Origin: WJMT01 sp964445575
Lineage (GTDB): Bacteria; Acidobacteriota; Aminicenantia; Aminicenantales; Aminicenantaceae
NCBI GenBank assembly: GCA_964445575.1
Contig: CAYULB010000001.1
Coordinates: 124,001 to 188,000 of the forward strand
Direction of reading: 5' to 3'
DNA length: 64,000 bases
The notes beneath the pieces are model-generated. The model did not search any database, was not told where the DNA came from, and saw only the letters and a list, made by a program, of their open reading frames with translations. Position numbers and translations under genes: made by a program. Positions 1-8,329 of this stretch are shown here, piece by piece (the first letter of the stretch is position 1; the number at the start of each line of letters is the position of its first letter).

Positions 1-2508
1 GAATATGACCTCCGGGGAAGAGTCAAGCTGTCCATCATTCTCAGCATGGTTTTTTACAATGGATTTATGATTCTTGACCTTATTTATACACCGGAATTTT
101 TCTTTGAATTTTTTATTATCCGGATGGCTGTGCTTATTTTGAATGCGGTGCTTTTGATTCTTTACCGCAGCACTCATTCCATAAGAGGCCTACTTGCCCT
201 GGGAATGGCTCTCCTAATCATAGATGCCTTTGGGATCGCTATCATGATCCAAATCATGGGAGGGTTTATGAGCAGCTATTATCAGGGGCTGACTCTAGTG
301 ATTATGTGCATGATGGCTCTTCTCCCCTTTACCATCCGGGAAGCTTTGATTGTTTCTTCTGTTGTGTGGGCCAGTTATGTGGTCCCCAGTGTGGTCATGA
401 TCCAGAGAGATGCTCTTGATTGGAGAATCATGGTGAACAACCTGTTTTTCCTCACTTCAATCATTATCATAGGGGGATTTGCTTCTTATGTTATGGACAA
501 TATAAGGCGCCGGGGGTTGAGAAGTCTTATCAGACTTGAAGAGACCTCTAAAAAGTTACGAGAGTCAAACATTAAATTGAAAAGTCTGGATGAGCTTAAG
601 ACCCAATTTTTTGCCAATGTCAACCATGAGCTGCGCACTCCCTTGACCCTGATGCTGGCTCCGATTAATCCCATTATTGAGGGCAAGATGGGAAGGATTA
701 CATCAGAACAGAAAGATGCCTTAACAACCATGGGAAAGAATGGATTAAAGCTTCTCAAGTTGATCAACAACCTCCTTGACTTGACTAAGCTTGAGGAAGG
801 TCAGATGCGCCTCAAAATCAAAACTTTTGATTTTGTTGAATACATCACTTCTATTCTCTCATCTGTCAAACCCCTAGCTGATCAGAAAAAGATCAATCTC
901 TATTTCCAGCATCCTACCCACAAAATGGAGATCACTTTAGACCCAGACCACTTTGAAAAAGTCATTTTAAACCTCCTTTCCAATGCTCTTAAATTTACCA
1001 ATGAGGGAGGGAGGATTACTGTTTATTTGGAAGAAACAGATACTCGGGTTGTTTTAAGGGTTGAAGACACAGGCATTGGAATGCCTAAAGATCAACTGGT
1101 CAACATATTTGACCGGTTTTCACAAGTTGATGGTTCTCTTTCTCGTCAGCATGAAGGGACTGGGATTGGTCTCTCCTTAGCCTATGAGATTGTCAAACTG
1201 CACAATGGAAAAATAAAAGCTGAAAGCGAGTTAGGAAAAGGTTCCCGGTTTATTGTGGAGTTAAAAAAAGGGGATAATCATTACACTAAGGATGTTCTGG
1301 ATCGAAGACAGAAAGATAAGCCTGTTTCTCTAAAGAAAAGAGCTACAGATAAAGAATCTCCTAAAGTTCAGGATATTGTATCAGATTTTAGGAAATTTCA
1401 GTTAATGGACATTGAAGAGATGGACTCACCGGAATCATTCCAGTCACCTGGAGGAGAGAATGAATACAGATTGTTAGTCATTGACGATAATCCAGAAGTG
1501 TTGAAGCTGATGAAGTTAATCCTTCAGGATGAGTATGACTTAGACCTATGTGCCTCTGCTGATGAAGGGATGAAGATACTTTCAGAGAAAATGTCTGACC
1601 TGATTCTCTGTGATGTGATGATGCCCGGTATGAATGGACATATGTTCTGCAAAAAAGTAAAGGAAGATAAGAATTTCAAACACATCCCTGTGATTCTGGT
1701 AACCGCTCGAGCAGGAGGAGAGATGCTGGCGGAAGGCATTGAATCAGGCGCTGATGACTACATAAGCAAACCCTTTGATTCCACTGAACTGAAAGCCCGG
1801 ATCCGCTCTCAACTCAGGATGAGAAAAGCAGAAGCTGATTTGGCACTGGCCAACCGCAACCTCAAGATGAGAGCCAGCGACCTTGCTGAAAGGCAGAGGT
1901 CCCTCTTTATAGCTATGACCAAGTCATTGGTATCTGCTTTAGAGGCAAAGGATGAGTACACTCGTGCTCATTCAACAAGGGTGACAGAGATTTCTTTAAA
2001 AATTGCTGAGAGAATGGGCCTTAATGAGAGAGAGCGAAAGGACCTGGAGGTAGCCGCGATACTTCATGATGTTGGAAAAATTGCTATCCCGGAAAAAATT
2101 CTCCACAAAAGAGAGAATCTGAGCAAAGACGAGATCAATATTATTCAACAGCATCCTATATATGGAGAGAAGATTCTTAAACCTGTGGTGGAGCTGAATG
2201 AGATTGCTAAGGTTATTCGGCATCACCATGAAAGATATGACGGCAGTGGCTATCCTGATAAATTGAAAAGCTTGGAGATTCCCATAGGGTCCCGGATCAT
2301 GGCAGTGGCTGATACTTACGATGCCATCATCTCAGAGCGACCCTACAGAAAAGCCAATTCCCATAATTTTGCGGTCAAAGAAATTGTCAATTGTTCAGGA
2401 AATCAGTTCGATCCAGAAGTGGTGGAGCATTTTATTGAAGTAGCTAAATCTTATGCTCAAAAAAACAGAAAACAAGCTAAAGAACTATCTAACCTGGATT
2501 ATTCATGA
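1..2508 (+). CDS. hybrid histidine kinase / receiver / HD-GYP protein (5' end outside window)
   Basis: Membrane-bound signalling protein combining a sensor kinase, an internal receiver and a probable c-di-GMP phosphodiesterase output. The frame is open from base 1, so the first ATG at 46 lies inside a hydrophobic region and the true start is upstream. Numbering from that ATG: about five or six membrane segments in the first 155 residues, a short coiled coil, HisKA with phospho-acceptor His194 (NHELRTPLT), HATPase with DTGIGMP near 341 and GTGIGLSL, a receiver with phospho-acceptor Asp523 (LCDVMMPG), and a C-terminal HD-GYP domain with ILHDVGKI and HHERYDGSGYP. The domain calls are firm. The signal and the coupling of phosphorelay to c-di-GMP turnover are inferred. 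No partner gene is adjacent. Confidence 0.93.
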   Translation, partial: EYDLRGRVKLSIILSMVFYNGFMILDLIYTPEFFFEFFIIRMAVLILNAVLLILYRSTHSIRGLLALGMALLIIDAFGIAIMIQIMGGFMSSYYQGLTLVIMCMMALLPFTIREALIVSSVVWASYVVPSVVMIQRDALDWRIMVNNLFFLTSIIIIGGFASYVMDNIRRRGLRSLIRLEETSKKLRESNIKLKSLDELKTQFFANVNHELRTPLTLMLAPINPIIEGKMGRITSEQKDALTTMGKNGLKLLKLINNLLDLTKLEEGQMRLKIKTFDFVEYITSILSSVKPLADQKKINLYFQHPTHKMEITLDPDHFEKVILNLLSNALKFTNEGGRITVYLEETDTRVVLRVEDTGIGMPKDQLVNIFDRFSQVDGSLSRQHEGTGIGLSLAYEIVKLHNGKIKAESELGKGSRFIVELKKGDNHYTKDVLDRRQKDKPVSLKKRATDKESPKVQDIVSDFRKFQLMDIEEMDSPESFQSPGGENEYRLLVIDDNPEVLKLMKLILQDEYDLDLCASADEGMKILSEKMSDLILCDVMMPGMNGHMFCKKVKEDKNFKHIPVILVTARAGGEMLAEGIESGADDYISKPFDSTELKARIRSQLRMRKAEADLALANRNLKMRASDLAERQRSLFIAMTKSLVSALEAKDEYTRAHSTRVTEISLKIAERMGLNERERKDLEVAAILHDVGKIAIPEKILHKRENLSKDEINIIQQHPIYGEKILKPVVELNEIAKVIRHHHERYDGSGYPDKLKSLEIPIGSRIMAVADTYDAIISERPYRKANSHNFAVKEIVNCSGNQFDPEVVEHFIEVAKSYAQKNRKQAKELSNLDYS

Positions 2509-2678
2509 TTTGGGTTTGCAGCAGAGGGGAAAAGTAACGGCCGGACACGGTTTAGGGGATGCTTACCAATATTCAATAGATATTGCAGAAAGGTACGTAA
2601 TGGATTAAACTAGAAGCAAAATGCCGCTCTGAAAAATAAGACAGTCATTAGCATTCGAATAAACAGGAGATATTAAAG

Positions 2679-3728
2679 ATGGGTAGAACAATTAAAGTCA
2701 TTATTATCATTTCTGTTTTCTTTAATAGTTTGACACTATTGACTGCAGCTGCTGAATGGGAACAGATAGTTCTTTATTCTTGGAATAATGAAATTTTGTA
2801 TAAGGCCACCTCTGAACTTGATAATCCTGAGCCAAATCCCTTTAATCCGGGAGAATTTTCAGCAGCAAGGCTGTTTGATGCAGATAAAAACACATGCTGG
2901 GCAGAGGGTGCTCCAGGAAACGGTATTGGAGAAGCCGTGTTCTTTAAAATACCTGAGAAAACAAGAACTTTGCTCATAATAAATGGATTTGCTGAAAATG
3001 AGACGTTGTTTTTTGAAAACAATAGAGTCAAAAAGATGCTGGTAAGCATTTATGTAGGGGTCAGTCCTGAAGCTCATGTATCGGAAGTCGCGGTTCAGTA
3101 TTTTGCTTTGAAGTATGAGAAAGAATTTTTAATAGAGATGATTGATATCTCAGATGAACAGGAAATGAGCTTCCCTGTTTCTTGGAGAGAGCTTCAGGAA
3201 TTCAGAGAAAATGTGGTTGAAAGGTATCAAAACGAAAAATCCACGGAGGTTGGGAGTCCGGCTGATGTGGTTCATTTTATTATAAAATTTGAGATACAGG
3301 ATGTGTATCAAGGTTCAGAAAACGAACATACATGTCTGTCGGAGATAAAAATAGAAAAAGGCATTGATTCTGTGAATTCGATTTATTTAAGCGAAGATGA
3401 AGGTGCTGTTTTGATCGACACTAATGAGAAGCAGGGAGTGGAAGTGGATAGGGATAAGGAAGCTGTTTTTCAGGTATTAAGCTCCACAGAAGACAATCAG
3501 TGGGTTATTTGCATCAAGATGCCCAGAGAGAAAGAAGGACGAGCAGAAACAGAGTATGTGCTGTACAACACCTTTGTTCCAAAAAGAATTGAGAAAAACA
3601 TTTTAGGCGAACATGTTTTGGATATGTATGGATTTGTTAAAAGGGAGGGAAAGGTATTTCTGGAGTATTTTAATTCCGAGACTTCTCAAATCGAATATTT
3701 GGATCTGGATAAAATCATGTTAAGGTAA
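2679..3728 (+). CDS. exported protein with NADase-type glycan-binding (discoidin-like) domain
   Basis: A 349-residue exported protein. Residues 1-25 form a Sec signal peptide ending near TAAAEW. Residues about 50-120 resemble the discoidin-like NADase-type glycan-binding domain, with FDADKNTCWAEG, GNGIGEAVFF, INGFAENE and NNRVKKM in the expected order. The C-terminal 150 residues are not recognised. The start has an AGGAG-type ribosome site (aacaggag) 10 bases upstream. The next gene, a C1-type peptidase lipoprotein, begins 11 bases after the stop, so the two are probably co-transcribed and may act together at the cell surface (inference). Domain assignment is by pattern only. Confidence 0.75.
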   Translation: MGRTIKVIIIISVFFNSLTLLTAAAEWEQIVLYSWNNEILYKATSELDNPEPNPFNPGEFSAARLFDADKNTCWAEGAPGNGIGEAVFFKIPEKTRTLLIINGFAENETLFFENNRVKKMLVSIYVGVSPEAHVSEVAVQYFALKYEKEFLIEMIDISDEQEMSFPVSWRELQEFRENVVERYQNEKSTEVGSPADVVHFIIKFEIQDVYQGSENEHTCLSEIKIEKGIDSVNSIYLSEDEGAVLIDTNEKQGVEVDRDKEAVFQVLSSTEDNQWVICIKMPREKEGRAETEYVLYNTFVPKRIEKNILGEHVLDMYGFVKREGKVFLEYFNSETSQIEYLDLDKIMLR

Positions 3729-3739
3729 AGGAGGATTTT

Positions 3740-4987
3740 ATGAAAAAATTTATTCCATTTATTTCTGTTTTTTTAGTGTTTGTTTTTATCAATTTTTTCT
3801 TTATTTCGTGTGCCAGGAAAGAATCGCCTCCTCAAAAGACAGTCATAAAAATCGAAGATAAGGAAATCCAGGAATGCAGTGAAGCCGTGTACAAGACCAG
3901 AGAATTCAGGGGGAGAGAGCGCAGTTACCTTTCAGCTGATTTTTCAGGAATCAGCAGACCTACCTCTCTGGATGAATTCACCATTGGTTTTCATAATCCT
4001 CCTATACGCCAATTTCAGACAGGGACCTGCTGGTGTTTTGCCACCACTTCTCTGCTGGAATCAGAGTTGAAGCGGCTTGGGAAGAGAGAAATAAAGCTGT
4101 CTGAAATGTTCACTGTGTATTGGGAATATGTAGAAAAGGCTAGGTATTTTATAAAGGATAAAGGGGAAATGCACCTCGGCCAAGGGTCTGAGCACAACGC
4201 TGTGATTGAAAGAATGAAGAAATATGGAGCTGTCCCGGCTGAAGCTTACACCGGACTTCTCCCAGGAGAGACTGAACACAATCATGGTGAATTGTTCCAA
4301 GAATTCAGAAATTATTTGATGTTTTGTAAAGAAAACCAATACTGGGATGAAGAGAAAGCAGTCAGTTATGTCAAACAAATATTAAATAAATATATGGGAA
4401 GACCGCCTGAAACCTGTGAGGCAAACGGTCAGCAGATCACTCCTAAAGAATATCTCAAAGAGGTGCTCCAGCTTCCTCTTGATGATTATGTGACTTTAAT
4501 GAGTCTGAAGTATCTTCCTTTTTATACTCAGGGAGAATATAAAGTCCCGGATAATTGGTGGCACAGTGATGTCTATTATAATGTTCCTTTGGAAGTGTTT
4601 TATAAGTCCTTAGCCGAGGCTCTAAAAAAAGGATATACGGTTGCGCTGGGTGGGGATGTCTCTGAACCAGGAAAGAGCGGGGAGAAAGATATTGCGGTTA
4701 TTCCTTCTTATGATATTCCCTATTCATTGATAAACCAAGACAGCCGCGAGTACAGATTTGACAACAGAACCACTTTTGATGACCATGCGATTCATGCGGT
4801 GGGATTTACTGAATTTGATGGTCATGATTGGTATTTGATTAAAGACTCGGGAAGCAGTGCTCAGAGAGGAGAATTTAAAGGATATTATTTTTTTAGGGAT
4901 GATTATATTAAGCTCAAAATGCTGACCTTCATGGTTCATAAAGATGCGGTTGCTGAGGTCTTAGTTGAGTTTGAGAAATCCGAATGA
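3740..4987 (+). CDS. C1-family (bleomycin-hydrolase-like) peptidase lipoprotein
   Basis: Putative cysteine aminopeptidase of the bleomycin hydrolase branch of family C1, 415 residues. The N-terminal hydrophobic segment ends in a lipobox-like FISC, suggesting lipid anchoring outside the inner membrane, which is unusual for this normally cytoplasmic branch. The nucleophile is Cys97 in QTGTCWCFATTS and the probable catalytic His is His349 in DDHAIHAVGF. The position that is normally Asn (NSWG in papains) is Asp369 in LIKDSGSS, so activity may be altered. The gene follows the discoidin-like protein by 11 bases and ends just before the convergent gene at 4989. Preceded by aaaggagg. Confidence 0.85.
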   Translation: MKKFIPFISVFLVFVFINFFFISCARKESPPQKTVIKIEDKEIQECSEAVYKTREFRGRERSYLSADFSGISRPTSLDEFTIGFHNPPIRQFQTGTCWCFATTSLLESELKRLGKREIKLSEMFTVYWEYVEKARYFIKDKGEMHLGQGSEHNAVIERMKKYGAVPAEAYTGLLPGETEHNHGELFQEFRNYLMFCKENQYWDEEKAVSYVKQILNKYMGRPPETCEANGQQITPKEYLKEVLQLPLDDYVTLMSLKYLPFYTQGEYKVPDNWWHSDVYYNVPLEVFYKSLAEALKKGYTVALGGDVSEPGKSGEKDIAVIPSYDIPYSLINQDSREYRFDNRTTFDDHAIHAVGFTEFDGHDWYLIKDSGSSAQRGEFKGYYFFRDDYIKLKMLTFMVHKDAVAEVLVEFEKSE

Positions 4988-4988
4988 A

Positions 4989-5732
4989 TCAAAAATGAAG
5001 AAACTCAACAGCATCGATTCCCATATAATATTCTTCTGAATGAGGCTTTATTCTTTTTATGGTGTTCATATCTGTATAATCTCTGAATACAATTCTGATT
5101 CTCTGGGTCTTTGAAATTTCGCCCAGTTCAAAAGTTTCCCGACTTTGAACTCCGCTTCCTGTACCAATATACTTCCACTCTCCGTTGCTGTCCATAGCAA
5201 AAAGCCCGTAGTTCATGGTAAAAGGGAGGACCCCGGTTTGCTGTCTTTTTGCGTAGACAGCAATATCTCCTCCGCTTTTATTTTCAGCTTCTAATTTCAG
5301 ATCGAGAAAACCGAAATATTCTATCTCGGCAAAGTTTCCATCTGGTTTTTTAAGAGACAAAGCAGGATTCCTGACCCGTTCGGTTGATTGCAGTACTTCT
5401 GTGGCATATTTTTTACTGCTTTTGTCGAATTCTCTCTGGTCGATTTGATAATCATCTCCGGATACAGAAACTCTCGGGCTCAAACTCCCTGTCTCCGCGG
5501 TTTGACTGGCAGTGCTATTTTTTTGAGAAGAATGGGGAGAACTTATAATAAGAGCCGGGATTTTTTTTGTATTTTTAAGGTCTGCATTGGTGATCACAAT
5601 ACTGGATTTTTCACTTAATTTGGCTCTTCGCTCTTTTTCTCTTTTGGCCAGTTCCACCAGGCTCTGCGAGAAGATAATAGCTGAACATAAGAAGAAAAAG
5701 AAAATCACAAAAAGAATCCTTTTTGTTTTCAT
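4989..5732 (-). CDS. hypothetical exported protein with charged coiled N-terminus
   Basis: A 247-residue protein not assigned to a family. A clear Sec signal peptide (about residues 1-22, ending SAIIFSQS) is followed by a highly charged stretch (LAKREKERRAKLSEKS) and a low-complexity Ser/Thr-rich linker to about residue 120. The C-terminal half looks like a compact beta-rich domain (FAEIEYFGFLDLKLEAE and MNYGLFAMDSNGEWKYIG). It reads towards the peptidase gene at 3740-4987 with one base between the stops. No cysteine ligands or catalytic signature are evident. Function unknown. Confidence 0.75.
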   Translation of the reverse strand: MKTKRILFVIFFFFLCSAIIFSQSLVELAKREKERRAKLSEKSSIVITNADLKNTKKIPALIISSPHSSQKNSTASQTAETGSLSPRVSVSGDDYQIDQREFDKSSKKYATEVLQSTERVRNPALSLKKPDGNFAEIEYFGFLDLKLEAENKSGGDIAVYAKRQQTGVLPFTMNYGLFAMDSNGEWKYIGTGSGVQSRETFELGEISKTQRIRIVFRDYTDMNTIKRIKPHSEEYYMGIDAVEFLHF

Positions 5733-5893
5733 GGTATTAATAAGATAAAATATTTGGCGATTATGTCAATACTGGGAGCTGTACTCATGAGGGTGGAATT
5801 CTGATTTATATTGATTGCATGAGTGTTTCATTATAATATCGTCCCTGACAATATCAGACATTAAAATCCGTTATTACGATTTTAGAGGGAAAG

Positions 5894-6135
5894 ATGAAAA
5901 AACCTTGTCTATGGATCAGGTTCCTGATTGTCTTTTTCCGTCTGGTCTCTTTACTTATGGCAAGATCTCTTATAGTCAAGATTAAAACCACCCATTTAAG
6001 AACCGATCCTCAATTTTACGCTCAAACCATAGCCGTTCTCAACAGCGGAGAAAGTTTGGAGCAGCTTGAGAAAAAGATATATGGATAACAAATCAGCGAA
6101 TTAATGGAATGGCCGTATTTAAATATTTAAAGTAA
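5894..6135 (+). pseudogene. small exported SH3b-domain protein with apparent frameshift
   Basis: The first frame gives 64 residues: a short signal-like segment, then the start of a bacterial SH3 domain (VKIKTTHLRTDP, QTIAVLNSGESLEQLEKK), stopping at 6088. The neighbouring frame continues the domain without interruption (DIWITNQRINGMAVFKYLK) to a stop at 6133-6135. One extra A in the five-A run at 6071-6075 would join the halves into an 80-residue protein with a normal SH3b ending. Either the gene is frameshifted or this is a homopolymer sequencing error. The role of such domains, wall or peptide binding, is general family knowledge. Confidence 0.6.
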
Positions 6136-6196
6136 ACAGCCTGAAGTGAACATAGATTTTACCAGGATTTTGAAAATTAGGGACTGAAAGAAGCAG

Positions 6197-6233
6197 AAAA
6201 AAAGGAGTGTGATGATCACCACACTCCTTTTTT
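6197..6233. terminator. bidirectional intrinsic terminator
   Basis: An 11-bp perfect stem, AAAGGAGTGTG (6201-6211) with CACACTCCTTT (6220-6230), has an 8-base loop and is flanked by A-run and T-run tails on opposite sides. It lies between the convergent SH3b gene and the Spy/CpxP-like gene and can serve both. Confidence 0.8.
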
Positions 6234-6261
6234 AAAAGTTAGTATTCTGCAGAGAATGAAT

Positions 6262-6786
6262 TTACCTGCGGAATAAGTGTCTCTCTTGGCGAAAGTTTTT
6301 CCGCATCAAATCTCTTCTCATAACAAACCGCTTTCGCACCAGCTTGTTTCTGGCTATTTCTTTTAGCTCAGTGAGCTGTTCACTGGTAAGGATATTTCTG
6401 ATTTCATCTCTGAGTTTCATCCTGTTTACAATCAAGTCTGTTCTGAGTTCTGCGGATTGAGTGAGTAAAGATTTGATTTTTTCATAATCCCGTTTTTCTC
6501 TATCTCTTATCTGTCGTTTCAGTTCAAGCTGGATGTTAGCCATTTCATTTCTCTGTTTCACTGTCATTTCTTCCATTTTAAAGGTCATTTCTTCCATTTT
6601 AGCTAATTGTTCATCTGTGACCTCAAGTTCTTCCTGGTTAGCTTTAACAAAAGCAAGAAGCCTTCCCGGGTTAGACCCTACGTCAAATCGATTTCTTGAA
6701 CGATCCATTTGGGGGGAAGCCGAGGCATTCGCTGCCAATAATAAAATACCTGAGACAAACAAAGCTATCACGGTCAATTTTTTCAT
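6262..6786 (-). CDS. Spy/CpxP-like periplasmic LTxxQ protein
   Basis: A 174-residue exported protein with a signal peptide cleaved near NASASPQ. The body is almost wholly helical and charged, with paired LTxxQ-like segments (VTDEQLAKMEEM, LTSEQLTELKEI) typical of the Spy/CpxP family of periplasmic chaperone-like stress proteins. The C-terminus is Arg-rich. The family is linked to envelope stress and metal responses; that role here is inference. Upstream on the minus strand lie tandem 43-bp repeats and an assembly gap, so the promoter region is not reliably assembled. The terminator at 6197-6233 follows the stop. Confidence 0.8.
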   Translation of the reverse strand: MKKLTVIALFVSGILLLAANASASPQMDRSRNRFDVGSNPGRLLAFVKANQEELEVTDEQLAKMEEMTFKMEEMTVKQRNEMANIQLELKRQIRDREKRDYEKIKSLLTQSAELRTDLIVNRMKLRDEIRNILTSEQLTELKEIARNKLVRKRFVMRRDLMRKNFRQERHLFRR

Positions 6787-6878
6787 TTTTGTTCTCCTTT
6801 TTTTGGTTTCATTATTTTCTTTTTTTACTATTTGGACGAATAGGATCAGGTTTTTCTTCCCTATAAATATAAAAACAG

Positions 6879-7131
6879 TATAAAAACAGTACCGTCATAC
6901 CTGTTCACCTATTTTTTCGTCTATAAAAACAGTACCGTCATACCTGTTCACCTATTTTTTCGTCCACCTGGTCTGCNNNNNNNNNNNNNNNNNNNNNNNN
7001 NNNNNNNNNNNNNNNNNNNNNNNNNNNNNNNNNNNNNNNNNNNNNNNNNNNNNNNNNNNNNNNNNNNNNNNNNNNNTATAAAAACAGTACCGTCATACCT
7101 GTTCACCTATTTTTTCGTCCACCTGGTCTGC
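6879..7131. repeat. tandem 43-bp direct repeats spanning an assembly gap
   Basis: A 43-base unit starting tataaaaacagtaccgtcat occurs back to back at 6879-6921 and 6922-6964 and again at 7077-7119 after the gap. The last two copies continue identically for 12 more bases (to 6976 and 7131). The array lies upstream of the Spy-like gene on the minus strand. True copy number cannot be read because of the gap. Bases 7132-7313 hold nothing recognisable. Confidence 0.8.
6977..7076. other. assembly gap (100 N)
   Basis: A run of exactly 100 N. The 55 bases before it (6922-6976) and the 55 bases after it (7077-7131) are identical, which points to an unresolved repeat at an assembler k-mer length rather than a measured gap. 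Confidence 0.97.
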
Positions 7132-7313
7132 TTGGTTTATTCAGTTTCCACGGTTCCTCTGGATCTATATCTACTTCAATTCTCCATTTACAATTCACTA
7201 TTTACTGCTTTTATTGGACGGGGGGAGGGATGAAATCGCCGAGAAAAATGAAGAAGAACGGCGTTAAAAATCTTTAGGGAACCCATGCCACACCTGAATT
7301 TCATTTTAACTCG

Positions 7314-7456
7314 CCTGGAAAAGAAAAAAAGGTGATTCGAATAAAAAATAAGAACAAGAAAATGTTCAAATAATAATTGTTCTTGAAAAAATCTTGCATA
7401 TTGCTTAAATGAGAATAATAATGAATGCATCACCATTTTTTTGTGAATAATTCAGG
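7314..7456. mobile_element. MITE-like inverted-repeat element, short divergent copy
   Basis: A 143-bp element with ends CCTGG and TTCAGG. Inner arms GGTGAT and ATCACC pair, replacing the GGCGAT/ATCGCC arms of most other copies, and a central palindrome is built on gttcttgaaaaaatcttgca. No open frame of note. It lies between divergent genes and ends 6 bases before the start codon of the 7463 gene, so that gene's leader is mostly element sequence. Confidence 0.7.
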
Positions 7457-7462
7457 TAGACT

Positions 7463-8305
7463 ATGTTCAGGAGGCAGGAAGTATACCAACTAAAGTATCA
7501 GAATCTCGTAAATTTTAAGTTGAACATCCTTAATAAGGCCGTTGAGCACCGAATGGATGTCAAAGACTCCCATGTAGATGTTCAGCTTTCCTTTGTTGAA
7601 GAGGATGGAGAGCTTTCAGGAGATAAACTGAGAGTAGACGTTGTGAATAAAATTTTAAAGGCCGCCGAGAAATTAAACCAAAGCAAAGGACTGAGAGCTT
7701 TTTCTACCCCAAGAGCTATTTACAATGCCACCAGGGAAGGCCAGACTACCATTATTCCCGGACTTAAGGGAATAAGATCCCTTGAGGATAATCCCAAATG
7801 GGCATCTGTACTGGCAAAGCAGGGGGTTTGTTATGTGGTCCTTGATCAGCCTCAGCTGCTGTTTGATGAAGGCATTCTTAGTGAAGAAGGAAGGACTCTG
7901 ATTAAGGCACTGAACCAAAGCGGGATTCTTATTATAATGAAGCAGGCTGAACCGGCTCAGGTGAAAGAACTTTTAGAGGCGTCAAAAAATCCAGTATTTC
8001 TTCTTTATGAAAGGCTTCCTGAAGATGATTTGATGGGTTTTATAAAAAGCGAACAAGCAGGAATTGGGCTTGTTTTGAGCCTGGATTCTGATGCCTCCCA
8101 GTTTTTAGATTCCCTGGAAAAAGCTGTTAAAGTAATGGGATCCCAGTATGTCGCTGTGGCGAATGACTTTTGTCTCTGGGAAGACCAAGGAAAAGAAAAG
8201 ATGTTGGAGGTAATTTCTGGTATCATAAAAGCCGATTATGACCGTGGGGACATTTCAAACCTGTTCAGCAGTACTTTTCTGAGACTGCTTCAGAATTCTG
8301 AATAG
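7463..8305 (+). CDS. degenerate renal-dipeptidase-like (M19) protein
   Basis: A 280-residue protein with no signal peptide. The second half follows the M19 membrane-dipeptidase pattern: LSEEGRTLIKALNQSGILI, LLEASKNPVFLL, an SQYVAVANDF segment where the family has HVGIGSDFDG, and a closing DISNLFSSTFLRLL. The zinc-ligand positions (HxD near the N-terminus, the His in the SHS segment) are missing, so catalysis is unlikely. An AGGAGG sits inside codons 3-4, so the annotated start is doubtful and the gene may be 5'-truncated by the adjacent repeat element. It is 24 bases ahead of the PgsB-like gene, suggesting a role in the poly-gamma-glutamate locus. Confidence 0.5.
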   Translation: MFRRQEVYQLKYQNLVNFKLNILNKAVEHRMDVKDSHVDVQLSFVEEDGELSGDKLRVDVVNKILKAAEKLNQSKGLRAFSTPRAIYNATREGQTTIIPGLKGIRSLEDNPKWASVLAKQGVCYVVLDQPQLLFDEGILSEEGRTLIKALNQSGILIIMKQAEPAQVKELLEASKNPVFLLYERLPEDDLMGFIKSEQAGIGLVLSLDSDASQFLDSLEKAVKVMGSQYVAVANDFCLWEDQGKEKMLEVISGIIKADYDRGDISNLFSSTFLRLLQNSE

Positions 8306-8329
8306 AACCGACAAGGATAGGAGAGTAAG

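Noticed and set aside
6879..7131. CRISPR array
   Set aside because: The repeats are adjacent without spacers, the unit is AT-rich and non-palindromic, and no cas gene is present.
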